64,000 nt of DNA from an uncultured Christensenellaceae bacterium (GTDB lineage: Bacteria > Bacillota > Clostridia > Christensenellales > Borkfalkiaceae), in assembly GCA_910588695.1 (NCBI GenBank), contig CAJUOV010000010.1, positions 1,157 to 65,156 of the forward strand, given 5' to 3'. Shown here one piece after another: positions 1 through 8,998 of the stretch. Position 1 is the first letter of the stretch. Each line of letters starts with the position of its first letter. Below the pieces are notes generated by a model, which did no database searches, was not told the origin of the DNA, and worked only from the letters and a program-made list of their open reading frames with translations. A program made the position numbers and the translations under genes.

Positions 1-1018
1 TGATTAATTAAACGCACGCAAAAATCTTTTACAATTTTTAACCATTCATCCGATTTCATATCTACTATAATGCCATTTATACCCTGATGTATCGCGTTTG
101 AAGCACCACATTGATCCGAAGCAATACATGGCACCCCCATTGCTAAAGATTCAATGATTGCAACGTTAAATGTGTCCCATTTACTCAAAGATAAATGAAT
201 ATCAGACTCTCGAATAACTCTATAAACCGATTCTTTATCAGACAAATTTCCTTTATATATTATTTTTTCATTAATAAATAATGTTTTTCATAATTAATTT
301 AAATTTTATATATTATTTTTTCATTAAGTTTCAATTCTTCGATTCTACTATTAAATTTTTCATAGGTTTCTTGGCTATCAACTACTCCGTATACGCTCAG
401 TTTCGCATCGATTCCATTTGCCTGCAAATAGTCTACAACTTTTATACAATCAAAGATTCCTTTTCTTTCCCTAACTCCCCCCAACATAAGCAACTTCAAC
501 GGCGTTTCAAAACAAACTTTTCTTGTTTCTAATGTTTTATTTTCAATAAAATCGATCCCGTTCAAAACCGTACCAACATTTTTTGTTCTCCCAAAATCAA
601 GTTCTATTCTTTTTCTTAATAAATCAGAAACACATATTAAATTCGGAAACTTTGTAATCAATAATCTTTCTATTTTTGCATATTTATTTGAATATGTTCC
701 ATTCATTCTCGATTCAATATAATATAAACCATGCACAGTCAAAAAATATTGATTTTTTTTATCGATGCGTGAAAAAACATATACTAGTTTGGGCAATTTC
801 AATCCGTCAGTATGCACATTTACAATGCAATTCCGTTTTACAAACAAAATTTTTAAAAGACATCTAATTAATGCACTCTTTTTGAAAGATTCGCTTAAAC
901 ATATAACTTGTACATTTACATTTCTATTTTTTAACGCAGAACTCAGCCCGCGAATGACATTTGCAGGACCCCCCGTTTGATTTTTATAAGTTTTACCGAC
1001 TATATAAATCTGCTTCAT
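1..1018 (-). pseudogene. GT4 family glycosyltransferase, broken by a frameshifting insertion and cut by the window edge
   Basis: The upstream part (299-1018) reads as a GT4 N-terminal domain: MKQIYIVG start, a TGGPANVIRGL glycine-rich loop, then ICVSD and VLNGIDF. It stops at 299 soon after NEKIIYK. The C-terminal domain resumes in another frame from about 274 down to base 1, reading NEKIIYKGNLSDKESV, then IIESLAMGVPCIASD with the donor-site glutamate. The two parts overlap through an identical 23-bp repeat (252-274 and 305-327) 53 bp apart, so removing one period would give one continuous enzyme. It is the last visible gene of the polysaccharide operon and overlaps the acetyltransferase by 4 bp. 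The donor sugar cannot be told. It could be a dead gene, an on/off switch or an assembly error. Confidence 0.8.
252..327. repeat. 23-bp direct repeat pair, 53 bp apart, inside a glycosyltransferase gene
   Basis: Bases 252-274 and 305-327 are identical over 23 bp; both start TTTATATATT and end TTTCATTAA. The 30 bp between them is AT-rich and has no counterpart on the outer side. The 53-bp period is not a multiple of three, which explains the frame break in the gene around it. Confidence 0.9.
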
Positions 1019-1572
1019 TTTGCACTTTGACTTAACTCTTTTAAAAACTTCGCAGGAACTCCCGCATATACTCCGCTCTTTTCGATATTTTTTGTTACGA
1101 CCGAGTTTGCTGCAACCACAACATCGTTACAAATATTAACTCCTGCACAAATTGTAACATTCGCACCTATCCAAACATTCGACCCAATATTCACAGGTTT
1201 GATCTCATAACCTTGTTCACATATAAGTTTATACGCTTCATCATATTTATGATTATGATCAACAATAACAACATTCGGTCCGAATAAATTATTGTCACCT
1301 ACTTTGATGGATTTTAATGCCACCAATTTACAATTCGTATTAAAAAAATTATTTTTTCCTATTTCTATTATGCCGCGACACGCTCCGAATAAAGAATATC
1401 GTTCAATCCAAGTTTTCTCACCTAAAACTATCTTCCCTTTTTCACTTACATCTATAATACAACCTTTTCCCAAATAAAATCTTTTTCCTCTTAATTTAAC
1501 TTTTCTCGGTTTTCCTGCACATAAAAAACGCATTCTTAGAAGTCCACAAAAAGCTCTTAAAAAATGTCTCAT
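1015..1572 (-). CDS. Left-handed beta-helix O-acetyltransferase (WbbJ/maltose-acetyltransferase-like)
   Basis: A 185-residue hexapeptide-repeat acetyltransferase of the kind that adds acetyl groups to sugars of a surface polysaccharide, using acetyl-CoA. Evidence is the run of [LIV]-G-x4 turns (IVLGEKTWIERY, IEIGKNNFF, IKVGDNNLFGPNV), the catalytic-region motif VDHNHKYD, the closing coils VNIGSNVWIGANVTI and the family's terminal YAGVPAKFLKEL. The N-terminus is short and basic. The gene overlaps the downstream glycosyltransferase by 4 bp, which suggests coupled translation, and follows another glycosyltransferase in the same operon. The acceptor sugar is unknown. Base composition is AT-rich like its neighbours below 4.75 kb. 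Confidence 0.85.
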   Translation of the reverse strand: MRHFLRAFCGLLRMRFLCAGKPRKVKLRGKRFYLGKGCIIDVSEKGKIVLGEKTWIERYSLFGACRGIIEIGKNNFFNTNCKLVALKSIKVGDNNLFGPNVVIVDHNHKYDEAYKLICEQGYEIKPVNIGSNVWIGANVTICAGVNICNDVVVAANSVVTKNIEKSGVYAGVPAKFLKELSQSAK

Positions 1573-1606
1573 CCATAACCGTCCTAGTTTCTTTCTTACT
1601 TAAATT

Positions 1607-2785
1607 TTATTTAAAATATTGTAAAAACTGATAAGAATCACAATCTGGCTCTTCTTGCAGTTTCAAACTATAAGTGTACAACAAAGACTTATTATTAAAT
1701 AGCTTTCGAACTTTCCGGCATATTCCTTCAACACTGATTTCAGAAATTTCACCATTTATGCCATCTTTTAATTGTTCTTGAGCTCCCGCAACATCAGTAC
1801 ATACAATAGGTTTACTCAACATTTTTGCTTCATTCACAGCAATAACACAACCTTCATGCCGAGAAGTTTGTACGTAAATGTCACAGTTTTTAAAATACGG
1901 ATATGGATTCATTCTAGTTCCTAAAAGAATAAATGTCTTCTCCAATCGATTTTTACTTATCAGTGTCTTCAGTTTTTTATATTCCGAACCTTTACCCAGC
2001 ACATACCATTTGAAATCATATTGTTCTTCTTTCAGCTTTTTACATGCTTCAATAGCAAGATCATATCCTTTTTGCTCCTCTAATCTTCCGCACGTCAGTA
2101 ATTTTAATCCACTTGATTGATTTGAAAATTCAGCCGGATAAAACTTTTCTGCTGCTTCCAATATCTCTGACCGATGAATAATATTTTGTGCAACTTCCGT
2201 TTTTTGCTTATATTCTGGAAACACAGCAATAAACTCATCACATAACTTTTGAGAAACTCCAAAAAATCTATCATTACAATCTAAATAACCTTTTAACCTA
2301 TTTATTTCATAACGTGTTGTCGTAAAATCATTATGAATCCAAGAATATTTTTGCTTTGCAATCACTTTTTCACTTAAAAACCGCACTAAAAACGGCGAAT
2401 GGATATGATAATTTACAGCCACATCGTATTCTTCGGACAAACAACTTATTTTTGAAAAATCCGTGTCCAATTCAGAAAATTCAAATGGATGTAAAAGATG
2501 TTTAAAAGCAACGATTCCGGCTTGAAAAAAATGACCCTCCCTTAATTTTGTACGAACAGATATCTTTGTCCCGCCTACAGGAAGATAACGTCTGATTTTT
2601 TTTGACAACGGAATTTCTTTAACTGTTACCGCATCAGATATTTTAGATAAAAATTCCCCTTCCCTATTGATAGCATAAACAGTTATATGACAATCTTCTT
2701 TAACTAAATCGTTAACAAGCGCCGCCAAAGAATTTTCAACGCCACCGCAATGCATATGTTGAACAAAAAAAGCAATTCTCTTCAT
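1607..2785 (-). CDS. GT4 family glycosyltransferase
   Basis: A 392-residue GT-B fold glycosyltransferase. The N-terminal half opens MKRIAFFVQHMHCGGVENSL, with the glycine-rich acceptor loop near residue 14. The C-terminal half has LLTCGRLEEQKGYDLAIEA (about residues 229-247), a VLGKG strand and the donor-binding segment TSRHEGCVIAVNEAKML, which is the E-x7-E region of GT4 enzymes. No signal peptide or membrane segment is seen, so it should act on the cytoplasmic face on a lipid-linked glycan. It lies between the WecG-type transferase and the acetyltransferase in one operon, with short gaps. Donor and linkage are not predictable from sequence alone. Confidence 0.88.
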   Translation of the reverse strand: MKRIAFFVQHMHCGGVENSLAALVNDLVKEDCHITVYAINREGEFLSKISDAVTVKEIPLSKKIRRYLPVGGTKISVRTKLREGHFFQAGIVAFKHLLHPFEFSELDTDFSKISCLSEEYDVAVNYHIHSPFLVRFLSEKVIAKQKYSWIHNDFTTTRYEINRLKGYLDCNDRFFGVSQKLCDEFIAVFPEYKQKTEVAQNIIHRSEILEAAEKFYPAEFSNQSSGLKLLTCGRLEEQKGYDLAIEACKKLKEEQYDFKWYVLGKGSEYKKLKTLISKNRLEKTFILLGTRMNPYPYFKNCDIYVQTSRHEGCVIAVNEAKMLSKPIVCTDVAGAQEQLKDGINGEISEISVEGICRKVRKLFNNKSLLYTYSLKLQEEPDCDSYQFLQYFK

Positions 2786-2802
2786 CTTAAAAACTCTAAA
2801 AC

Positions 2803-3591
2803 TTAAACAAAATTTTTTTGTTTTAAGCCTTTCACAAATTTTCTTTTATTCCTTCTCCACTCAAACCCGCCGACGATATATCTTCTCCATAACCGTCTCG
2901 GTTCTTTGAGAAACCTGTACACCCATTCTAAACCAATTTTTCTAATCCACTCAGGAGCTCTTTTAAGAGTTCCTGCATAAAAATCAAATGCTGCGCCGAC
3001 AGCCATAAATTTTACGTGCGGAATTCGTGCAAGATGGCAGTTAATCCATAAATCTTGTTTTGGTGCACCTAAGCCAACCCAAATATAATCTGCACCACTA
3101 TTAATCATTGATGCAATTATTTTGCTATCTTCTTCTTTTGTCAACTCCCTATATGGCGGAGCATAACAACCAACAATCTCTATTCCCGAAAATCGTTCAT
3201 TCAAATTCTTCGTTAACATTTTCAAAACATTGTCTGTTGCACCATAAAAAAAATGCTTTTCATTTTTTTTTACACTTCTTTCCAATACCAACGACATAAC
3301 ATCAGGGCCTGCACATCTTTGACAATCAATACCTACTTTATTAGCAAGATTTACTATAGGTTGACCATCGATGGAAGTAATGGTTGTCTCTTGATACAAC
3401 TTTAAATATTCAGAATCTTTTTGGCATAAATTTACAATAGGCGCTCCGATAAATGAAATATGCGCAGATGAATCCGATACGTCTAAGTTGTCGATCAAAT
3501 TAACCATTTGTTCTATTCGACACGCATTAAATTCAACTCCAAGTAAATCAAAATTTTTTTCTGATTTAAATTCGTTTTCGTAAATTTCCAC
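2803..3591 (-). CDS. WecG/TagA/CpsF family (GT26) glycosyltransferase
   Basis: A 262-residue member of the family that transfers N-acetylmannosamine(uronic acid) or a related sugar to a lipid-linked acceptor in teichoic acid, enterobacterial common antigen or capsule synthesis. Visible motifs are SIDGQPIV (about residue 70), CAGPDVM, the substrate-binding GLGAPKQDLW and the C-terminal signature running from AFDFYAG through KRAPEWIRKIGLEWVYR to EPRRLWRRY. The arginine-rich tail is typical of membrane association in this family. It follows the next upstream glycosyltransferase by 4 bp. The actual sugar is inferred only at family level. Confidence 0.92.
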   Translation of the reverse strand: MEIYENEFKSEKNFDLLGVEFNACRIEQMVNLIDNLDVSDSSAHISFIGAPIVNLCQKDSEYLKLYQETTITSIDGQPIVNLANKVGIDCQRCAGPDVMSLVLERSVKKNEKHFFYGATDNVLKMLTKNLNERFSGIEIVGCYAPPYRELTKEEDSKIIASMINSGADYIWVGLGAPKQDLWINCHLARIPHVKFMAVGAAFDFYAGTLKRAPEWIRKIGLEWVYRFLKEPRRLWRRYIVGGFEWRRNKRKFVKGLKQKNFV

Positions 3592-3595
3592 AGTT

Positions 3596-4741
3596 CTATT
3601 CCTGATAAATTCGCATTAAATTTTGATAATTTTTTTCGTTAGATAATTGTGACTTAAACGTATCAAAAGCGTTTTCTTGTAATTGTTTTTGTAACTCCGG
3701 ATCGTGATACAAATTCAGAACAATCTCAGCCATACTATCAACGCTGTTACGGTCATAAATCATTCCGTTAACCTTATCTTGTACGATATAAGGCAAATTG
3801 CCCATATCATTTGCTATGACGGGTACCCCCAACGAAAAACTTTCGGCAATTATCATCGGAAATCCCTCATACCATTTAGAAGGCACTATTACGGCATAAC
3901 TCCGCTCTAATTCCTTCTTCAATTTTTCAGAATCCAATTTGCCAGCAAATTCTATATTTTCGCATCTGCTCGCCAAACGCTCAAGTTGCTCTCGCTCTTT
4001 CCCTTCGCCGCAAATTTTCAGTTTCGGCATTCCATTTCTGGAAAATGCACTAATCAGTAATTCGCAACCTTTAATCTTTTCTAACCTGCCAACAAATAAA
4101 AATTGGTTTCTTTTCTCTTTACTATATTCCGGTTCAAACTTCGAACCATTTGCTTTAACGCATATCTTTTCACGCGGTATTATAAAAGACAATTTTTCCT
4201 TGTTAAATTCAGTTAAACAAATAAATTTATCTACATATTTATATCCTCTTTTTTTTCTAAATCTTTTTTGCATCTCAACCCACGCAAAAGTTTGAAAAAA
4301 AGATTTATGATAACATTTATTTTTTAACGCACATCTTAATCCAACAGTTAAACAATCCTCACATACTTCGCCATCTTTTACAAATTCACCGTTCGCACAT
4401 AAAAATCTAAAATTATGAATCGTCTGTACGACTTTACAACCTGCCTTTTTGGCATATTGATATACGGAAAAAGAAATCAGCGGAAATGTATTATGGCAAT
4501 GAACAACTTCAATTTGATTTGATTTGATTATTTCAGTTAACTCTTTTTTGATACTTCTGTTGAAAATCGTTCTTTTAAACAAGCCAATCTTATTAAATCC
4601 GCTTATGTCTATATTATCGTTATATTTGAAATAAGTAAAAACTTTATGTCCGTTTTTTCTCAATATTTCGATTTCATTAAAAACAACAGTATCTTCCCCG
4701 CCTGACGTTTTATAAAAATTATGAACAATTAAAATATTCAT
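3596..4741 (-). CDS. GT4 family glycosyltransferase with a cysteine-rich insert
   Basis: A 381-residue GT4 enzyme. It starts MNILIVHNFYKTSGGEDTVVFNE, with the glycine-rich loop, and has VGRLEKIKGCELLI and VPSKWYEGFPMIIAESFSLGVPVIA with the donor-site glutamates. An unusual stretch near residues 130-165 carries seven cysteines (FLCANGEF, EVCEDCL, LRCALKNKC), which may bind metal or form a structural cluster; similar inserts occur in some GT4 enzymes. It is the most upstream gene of the AT-rich glycosyltransferase block: the next gene upstream (fcl) lies 8 bp away but is visibly higher in GC. The substrate is unknown. Confidence 0.88.
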   Translation of the reverse strand: MNILIVHNFYKTSGGEDTVVFNEIEILRKNGHKVFTYFKYNDNIDISGFNKIGLFKRTIFNRSIKKELTEIIKSNQIEVVHCHNTFPLISFSVYQYAKKAGCKVVQTIHNFRFLCANGEFVKDGEVCEDCLTVGLRCALKNKCYHKSFFQTFAWVEMQKRFRKKRGYKYVDKFICLTEFNKEKLSFIIPREKICVKANGSKFEPEYSKEKRNQFLFVGRLEKIKGCELLISAFSRNGMPKLKICGEGKEREQLERLASRCENIEFAGKLDSEKLKKELERSYAVIVPSKWYEGFPMIIAESFSLGVPVIANDMGNLPYIVQDKVNGMIYDRNSVDSMAEIVLNLYHDPELQKQLQENAFDTFKSQLSNEKNYQNLMRIYQE

Positions 4742-4749
4742 AAAAAAAC

Positions 4750-5691
4750 TTACCTTTCCGCTCTCATCGGGGATTCCAAAAAATCACGGTAAGCAAGCGC
4801 GATCCCCTCTTCCAGCTCCGTTTTATATGCCCAACCCAACTCTTTCAATTTTGTAACATCGAGCAGTTTGCGGGGGGTACCGTCGGGTTTGGAAGCGTCC
4901 CACCCGATTTTTCCCGTAAACCCGACTACTTTTGCTACCAACTCGGTCAGTTCCTTAATCGTAAGCTCCTTCCCCGTGCCGACGTTGACAGTCTCGTTTC
5001 CGCTGTAATGATTCATTAAGAAAACACAAGCATCCGCCAAATCGTCTACATAGAGAAATTCGCGCAACGGCGTTCCCGTCCCCCAACAGACGACCTCCGA
5101 TGCCCCCGACGTTTTCGCTTCATGAAAACGCCTTATCAAAGCGGGCAAAACATGGCTGTGTTCGGGATGATAATTGTCGTTCGGTCCGTACAAATTGGTG
5201 GGCATTACAGAAATAAAATCGGTTCCGTACTGTCGGTTAAGATATTCGCAATATTTCAGTCCCGAAATTTTTGCAAGCGCATAAGCCTCGTTCGTCTCTT
5301 CAAGACTGCTTGTCAAAAGGCAGTTCTCTTTCATCGGTTGCGGTGCAAATTTCGGATAAATACACGAAGAACCCAAAAACATCAACTTCTTACAATCATT
5401 TTTCCACGCTTCATGAATCACGTTCATTTGAAGCGTCATATTTTCGTACATAAAATCCGCAAGATGACGACTGTTGGCAACTATTCCGCCGACTTTTGCG
5501 GCAGCAAGAAAAACATACTCCGGCTTTTCGGCCGAAAAAAACTCTTTTACCGCAACCTGATCCAGCAAATCAAGTTCGTTATGCGTCTTGACGAGAATAT
5601 TACGATAGCCTTCGCTTTGCAGTTTTCTCACGATTGCGGAACCGACCATACCGCGGTGCCCCGCCACGTAAATTTTTGCGCTTTTTTCCAT
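4750..5691 (-). CDS. fcl: GDP-L-fucose synthase
   Basis: The 3,5-epimerase/4-reductase that converts GDP-4-keto-6-deoxy-D-mannose to GDP-L-fucose with NADPH. The 313-residue protein has the Rossmann motif [14 protein letters not shown], the family stretch [18 protein letters not shown], and the catalytic YALAK (Tyr-x3-Lys), followed by [24 protein letters not shown]. The open frame extends further upstream into gmd, but I place the start at 5691, where [11 protein letters not shown] follows an AAGGA site. That leaves 13 bp after gmd and gives the normal family length. Gmd directly upstream supplies its substrate. The next gene downstream is a glycosyltransferase. Confidence 0.95.
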   Translation of the reverse strand: MEKSAKIYVAGHRGMVGSAIVRKLQSEGYRNILVKTHNELDLLDQVAVKEFFSAEKPEYVFLAAAKVGGIVANSRHLADFMYENMTLQMNVIHEAWKNDCKKLMFLGSSCIYPKFAPQPMKENCLLTSSLEETNEAYALAKISGLKYCEYLNRQYGTDFISVMPTNLYGPNDNYHPEHSHVLPALIRRFHEAKTSGASEVVCWGTGTPLREFLYVDDLADACVFLMNHYSGNETVNVGTGKELTIKELTELVAKVVGFTGKIGWDASKPDGTPRKLLDVTKLKELGWAYKTELEEGIALAYRDFLESPMRAER

Positions 5692-5704
5692 AAAGTATCC
5701 TTGT

Positions 5705-6751
5705 TTATCTGCTTTGCATGACTTTTTCATGCTTTGCAAGGCCAATGTCATGCAAAGTCATAATTTTTACCAATTCTTCATAACTGGTTTTCTGGGGATT
5801 CCAGCCCAAAACCGTTTTAGCTTTCGTCGGGTCTCCCCACAGATTATCGACATCGGTCGGACGGAACCACTGCGGGTTTACGCTTACGAGCATTTTACCC
5901 GTTTTAGCGTCATAACCTTTTTCGTCGATCCCCTTTCCCTCCCAGCGGATTTCGATACCCGCATGGCGGAACGCCTTTTCCGTAAAATCGCGCACCGTAT
6001 GCTGCTCGCCCGTAGCTATCACAAAATCTTCCGGTTTATCGTGCTGCAAGATGAGCCACATGCATTCCACGTAATCTTTTGCATATCCCCAATCTCGTAG
6101 AGAATCGAGATTCCCGAGTTCGAGATGATCCTGCAATCCGCAGGCGATCCGCCCCACTGCAAGCGTGATTTTACGGGTAACGAAATTTTCGCCGCGGCGC
6201 TCGGATTCGTGATTAAATAAAATTCCGCTCACGGCAAACATACCGTATGCTTCTCTGTACTCTTTGGTGATCCAAAATCCGTATTGTTTTGCTACGGCAT
6301 ACGGCGAATACGGATGAAAAGGCGTTGTCTCCCGTTGCGGAACTTCTTCGACCTTGCCGAACAATTCCGAGGTGGAAGCCTGATATATGCGGCAGGTTTT
6401 TGTAAGTCCGAGAATGCGCACCGCTTCCAACACGCGCAACACGCCGAGCGCATCCACATCGCCCGAATATTCGGGCACATCGAAACTGACCTGCACATGG
6501 GACTGGGCGGCTAAATTGTAAATCTCGTCCGGTCTCACTTCCGCAACGATGCGGATAATGCTCGACGAATCGGACAAATCCCCTTCGTGCAAAACAATCG
6601 CATTTTTACGAATCAAATGCTCGATTCTCTGCGTATTGGGCACGGAAGAGCGCCGAACGATTCCATGAACCTCATATTCTTTTTCCAATAAAAATTCCGC
6701 AAGATAACTTCCGTCCTGTCCCGTTATCCCCGTAATAAGAGCTTTTTTCAT
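5705..6751 (-). CDS. gmd: GDP-mannose 4,6-dehydratase
   Basis: Catalyses the first committed step to GDP-L-fucose, converting GDP-mannose to GDP-4-keto-6-deoxymannose. The 348-residue protein has [15 protein letters not shown] at the N-terminus, the [17 protein letters not shown] segment, the catalytic STSELFG and YAVAK, the [17 protein letters not shown] loop, and [15 protein letters not shown] near the C-terminus, all diagnostic of Gmd. The length is normal. It sits between the isomerase fusion (9 bp upstream) and fcl (13 bp downstream) and is co-transcribed with them. Its presence with Fcl indicates that the polysaccharide made here contains L-fucose or a 6-deoxyhexose derived from GDP-mannose. 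Confidence 0.97.
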   Translation of the reverse strand: MKKALITGITGQDGSYLAEFLLEKEYEVHGIVRRSSVPNTQRIEHLIRKNAIVLHEGDLSDSSSIIRIVAEVRPDEIYNLAAQSHVQVSFDVPEYSGDVDALGVLRVLEAVRILGLTKTCRIYQASTSELFGKVEEVPQRETTPFHPYSPYAVAKQYGFWITKEYREAYGMFAVSGILFNHESERRGENFVTRKITLAVGRIACGLQDHLELGNLDSLRDWGYAKDYVECMWLILQHDKPEDFVIATGEQHTVRDFTEKAFRHAGIEIRWEGKGIDEKGYDAKTGKMLVSVNPQWFRPTDVDNLWGDPTKAKTVLGWNPQKTSYEELVKIMTLHDIGLAKHEKVMQSR

Positions 6752-6760
6752 TGTTTCTCC

Positions 6761-8995
6761 TTAAATGTTGATTGCTAAAAGACTAAATTCACCGTTGAGC
6801 GTAATCTGAGTTCCGCTGGCACAGAACCAAGTATCGCCGAAATTCGTTTCGTAAACGTTGTCACCGTCCGATACGGTACCCTTCCCGCTTAATATAACAA
6901 ATACCTGAAAACTCGATTCCGTAGACGGCATTTCACAGACCCCGTCTACAAAAAACTTGTTGACCGTAAAATATTTACACTGACCGATCAAAGTCTTTAC
7001 ATAGTCCGAACGTATGATCGCTTCGTATTTTTCATAGATCTGCGGAGTATACGCTTTCATGTTTAACACGTCAAGCGCTTTGTCGATATGAAGTTTGCGC
7101 AGATTTCCGAATTTATCTTTTCTCCCGTAATCGTACAGTCTGTACGTCACGTTGGACGATTGCTGAATTTCACAAATCAGACAGCCTGCGCCGATCGCAT
7201 GAACTGTGCCCGCTTTCAAAAAATACGTTTCGTCTTTTTTGACCGGCACGTGGTTCAGAATCTGCATCAGAGTATTGTCGGCGATCCGTTCGCGGATCTC
7301 CTCCGCCGTTACGTCTTTATTGAAACCGATATAAATGCACGCATCTTCGTCGGCGTCGAGAATATGCCACATCTCGTTTTTACCGTACTCGCCCTCTACA
7401 GAGAGCGCGTATTCGTCTGCGGGATGAACCTGAATTGACAAATTCTGCCGCGCGTCGATCAGTTTGACCATCAAGGGAAAGCGATCGTAGGTCTGCGCTT
7501 TCCAGCCGAGCTTGTCCTTTCCGATCAATTTGATATATTCGGTAAGCGTTTTACCGCCGAATTCGCCGAACGCCACTTTCGACTGACCGTCCGGATGGGC
7601 GGAAAGTTCCCAACTCTCGGCAATTACATCCAAATCGTCCACGTCTTTTCCGTAGACGTCGCGGATTTTCGTGCCCCCCCACAGATTATCTTTGAACGCA
7701 GGCTGCATTTTTACCAGATATTCCGTCTTTTTTGCCTTTGTCCTGCAATTTTTTACCGTTTTTTGCGTATAGACGAGTTCCAACGCGCACTTTCCGACAT
7801 TCGTAAGCCGATAGACCGCGTTATCCGTCAAAGTTATGTTTTGGTTTTGTTCATAATCGCTTTCGCGGTTTCCGCTCTCCAAATGCGCTTTTCCGCAAGT
7901 TATAAACAAATTAACGATAACATTTTTCTTAGCTTTTAACTCCACCGTCTCATGCGGATAGACGGTCAAAAGTTTAACCGTACAACCGTTTGCGGAACCG
8001 ATGAGTTCTTCGATCCCCCAACGCTCGTACTTTTTGGGTTGCACGTCGAAATATTGCTTTTTGCTCGAATAATATTTATCCGCAATCCCCTTGACATCCG
8101 CTTCTTTGGCTCCGCTGGTGACATAGATCACATCGCGGGTATTGACTACGGCTACGTTTTTCAGACCGTTTACGATAATGAGCTGATCGTCGACCATGTT
8201 CACGATTTCAACGTCTTTGCCGTTATTGCAAATTGCGTTTTTGTTATTCTTGATCGCCTTGTCGTAAAGATTGTACAGAGAAGAAATATCGGTGATTCTC
8301 GTCCATGAAAAGGTAGCGGGAACCAACTGACAGTTCGTTCCTTTTAACGCCTTTCCCAGACTGACGACGGGAACGTTCGCGCTTCCGGCGGTCACCGTGC
8401 GCGAAATAAGCTCCAAAGAACGGCAATTTTCCAATATGTTATCGTTGATCGCATTAAGAAACACTGATACTTTGGCTCCGAGAATCCCGCAATCCCATAA
8501 ACTGCTCTTTAGGCGTTTTCCTTCGAAAACCACGCGGTTTCCCGCTTTATTCACATAATTATACCCATCGGCAAATTTTGTGGGTTTACAGGTTACCACC
8601 GCAACTTTATCGTCTTTCACAACATCTTTGACCTGCGTGATACAGGCGTTGTAATCTCCCTCGATAAAGCAATCGGTCGAAACGATCAACAGTTCGTCGT
8701 CCTCGTCGGACTGCAACGCGCATAAAATAACTGCGGGCGCCGTTTTAAGAGAAGTTTCTTCAAACAAAAACTCGTATTCAACGCCCTGAAACACTTGCAT
8801 CTGCCCGCGCGCCACATTTTCGTATATTTTATTGGTTATAATAACAAACTCGTCACAGAACGGAATATTGCGCAGAACGGTCTCTTGGAACATCGATCTG
8901 CCTTCCCGAATTTCCATGAACTGTTTGGGATAATCTTTTCTGGAAAGAGGCCACAGTCTGTCGCTGCTGCCGCCCGCCAAGACGAGACATTTCAT
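6761..8995 (-). CDS. Fusion: degenerate mannose-1-phosphate guanylyltransferase domain plus class I mannose-6-phosphate isomerase
   Basis: A 744-residue two-part protein. Residues 1 to about 415 follow the layout of a type II PMI/GMP, but every guanylyltransferase motif is altered: LAGGSSDRLWPLSR in place of GSGTRLWPLSR, STDCF in place of PSDH, FEGK in place of FVEKP, WDCGIL in place of WNSGMF, and FSWTRITD in place of FxWxDVGS. Residues from about 425 are an intact class I mannose-6-phosphate isomerase: QPAFKDNLWGG, ESWELSAHPDGQS, the zinc ligands in SIQVHPADEY and KNEMWHI, the late metal-site histidine in AGTVHAIG, and a C-terminal cupin tail. The likely working activity is fructose-6-phosphate to mannose-6-phosphate conversion, feeding ManC. 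The N-terminal domain may be structural or regulatory. It lies 3 bp after the phosphomutase gene. Confidence 0.85.
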   Translation of the reverse strand: MKCLVLAGGSSDRLWPLSRKDYPKQFMEIREGRSMFQETVLRNIPFCDEFVIITNKIYENVARGQMQVFQGVEYEFLFEETSLKTAPAVILCALQSDEDDELLIVSTDCFIEGDYNACITQVKDVVKDDKVAVVTCKPTKFADGYNYVNKAGNRVVFEGKRLKSSLWDCGILGAKVSVFLNAINDNILENCRSLELISRTVTAGSANVPVVSLGKALKGTNCQLVPATFSWTRITDISSLYNLYDKAIKNNKNAICNNGKDVEIVNMVDDQLIIVNGLKNVAVVNTRDVIYVTSGAKEADVKGIADKYYSSKKQYFDVQPKKYERWGIEELIGSANGCTVKLLTVYPHETVELKAKKNVIVNLFITCGKAHLESGNRESDYEQNQNITLTDNAVYRLTNVGKCALELVYTQKTVKNCRTKAKKTEYLVKMQPAFKDNLWGGTKIRDVYGKDVDDLDVIAESWELSAHPDGQSKVAFGEFGGKTLTEYIKLIGKDKLGWKAQTYDRFPLMVKLIDARQNLSIQVHPADEYALSVEGEYGKNEMWHILDADEDACIYIGFNKDVTAEEIRERIADNTLMQILNHVPVKKDETYFLKAGTVHAIGAGCLICEIQQSSNVTYRLYDYGRKDKFGNLRKLHIDKALDVLNMKAYTPQIYEKYEAIIRSDYVKTLIGQCKYFTVNKFFVDGVCEMPSTESSFQVFVILSGKGTVSDGDNVYETNFGDTWFCASGTQITLNGEFSLLAINI

Positions 8996-8998
8996 AAG

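Noticed and set aside
1015..1572. Reading the hexapeptide protein as serine acetyltransferase CysE
   Set aside because: It lacks the CysE N-terminal helical domain and lies among glycosyltransferases; sugar O-acetylation fits better.
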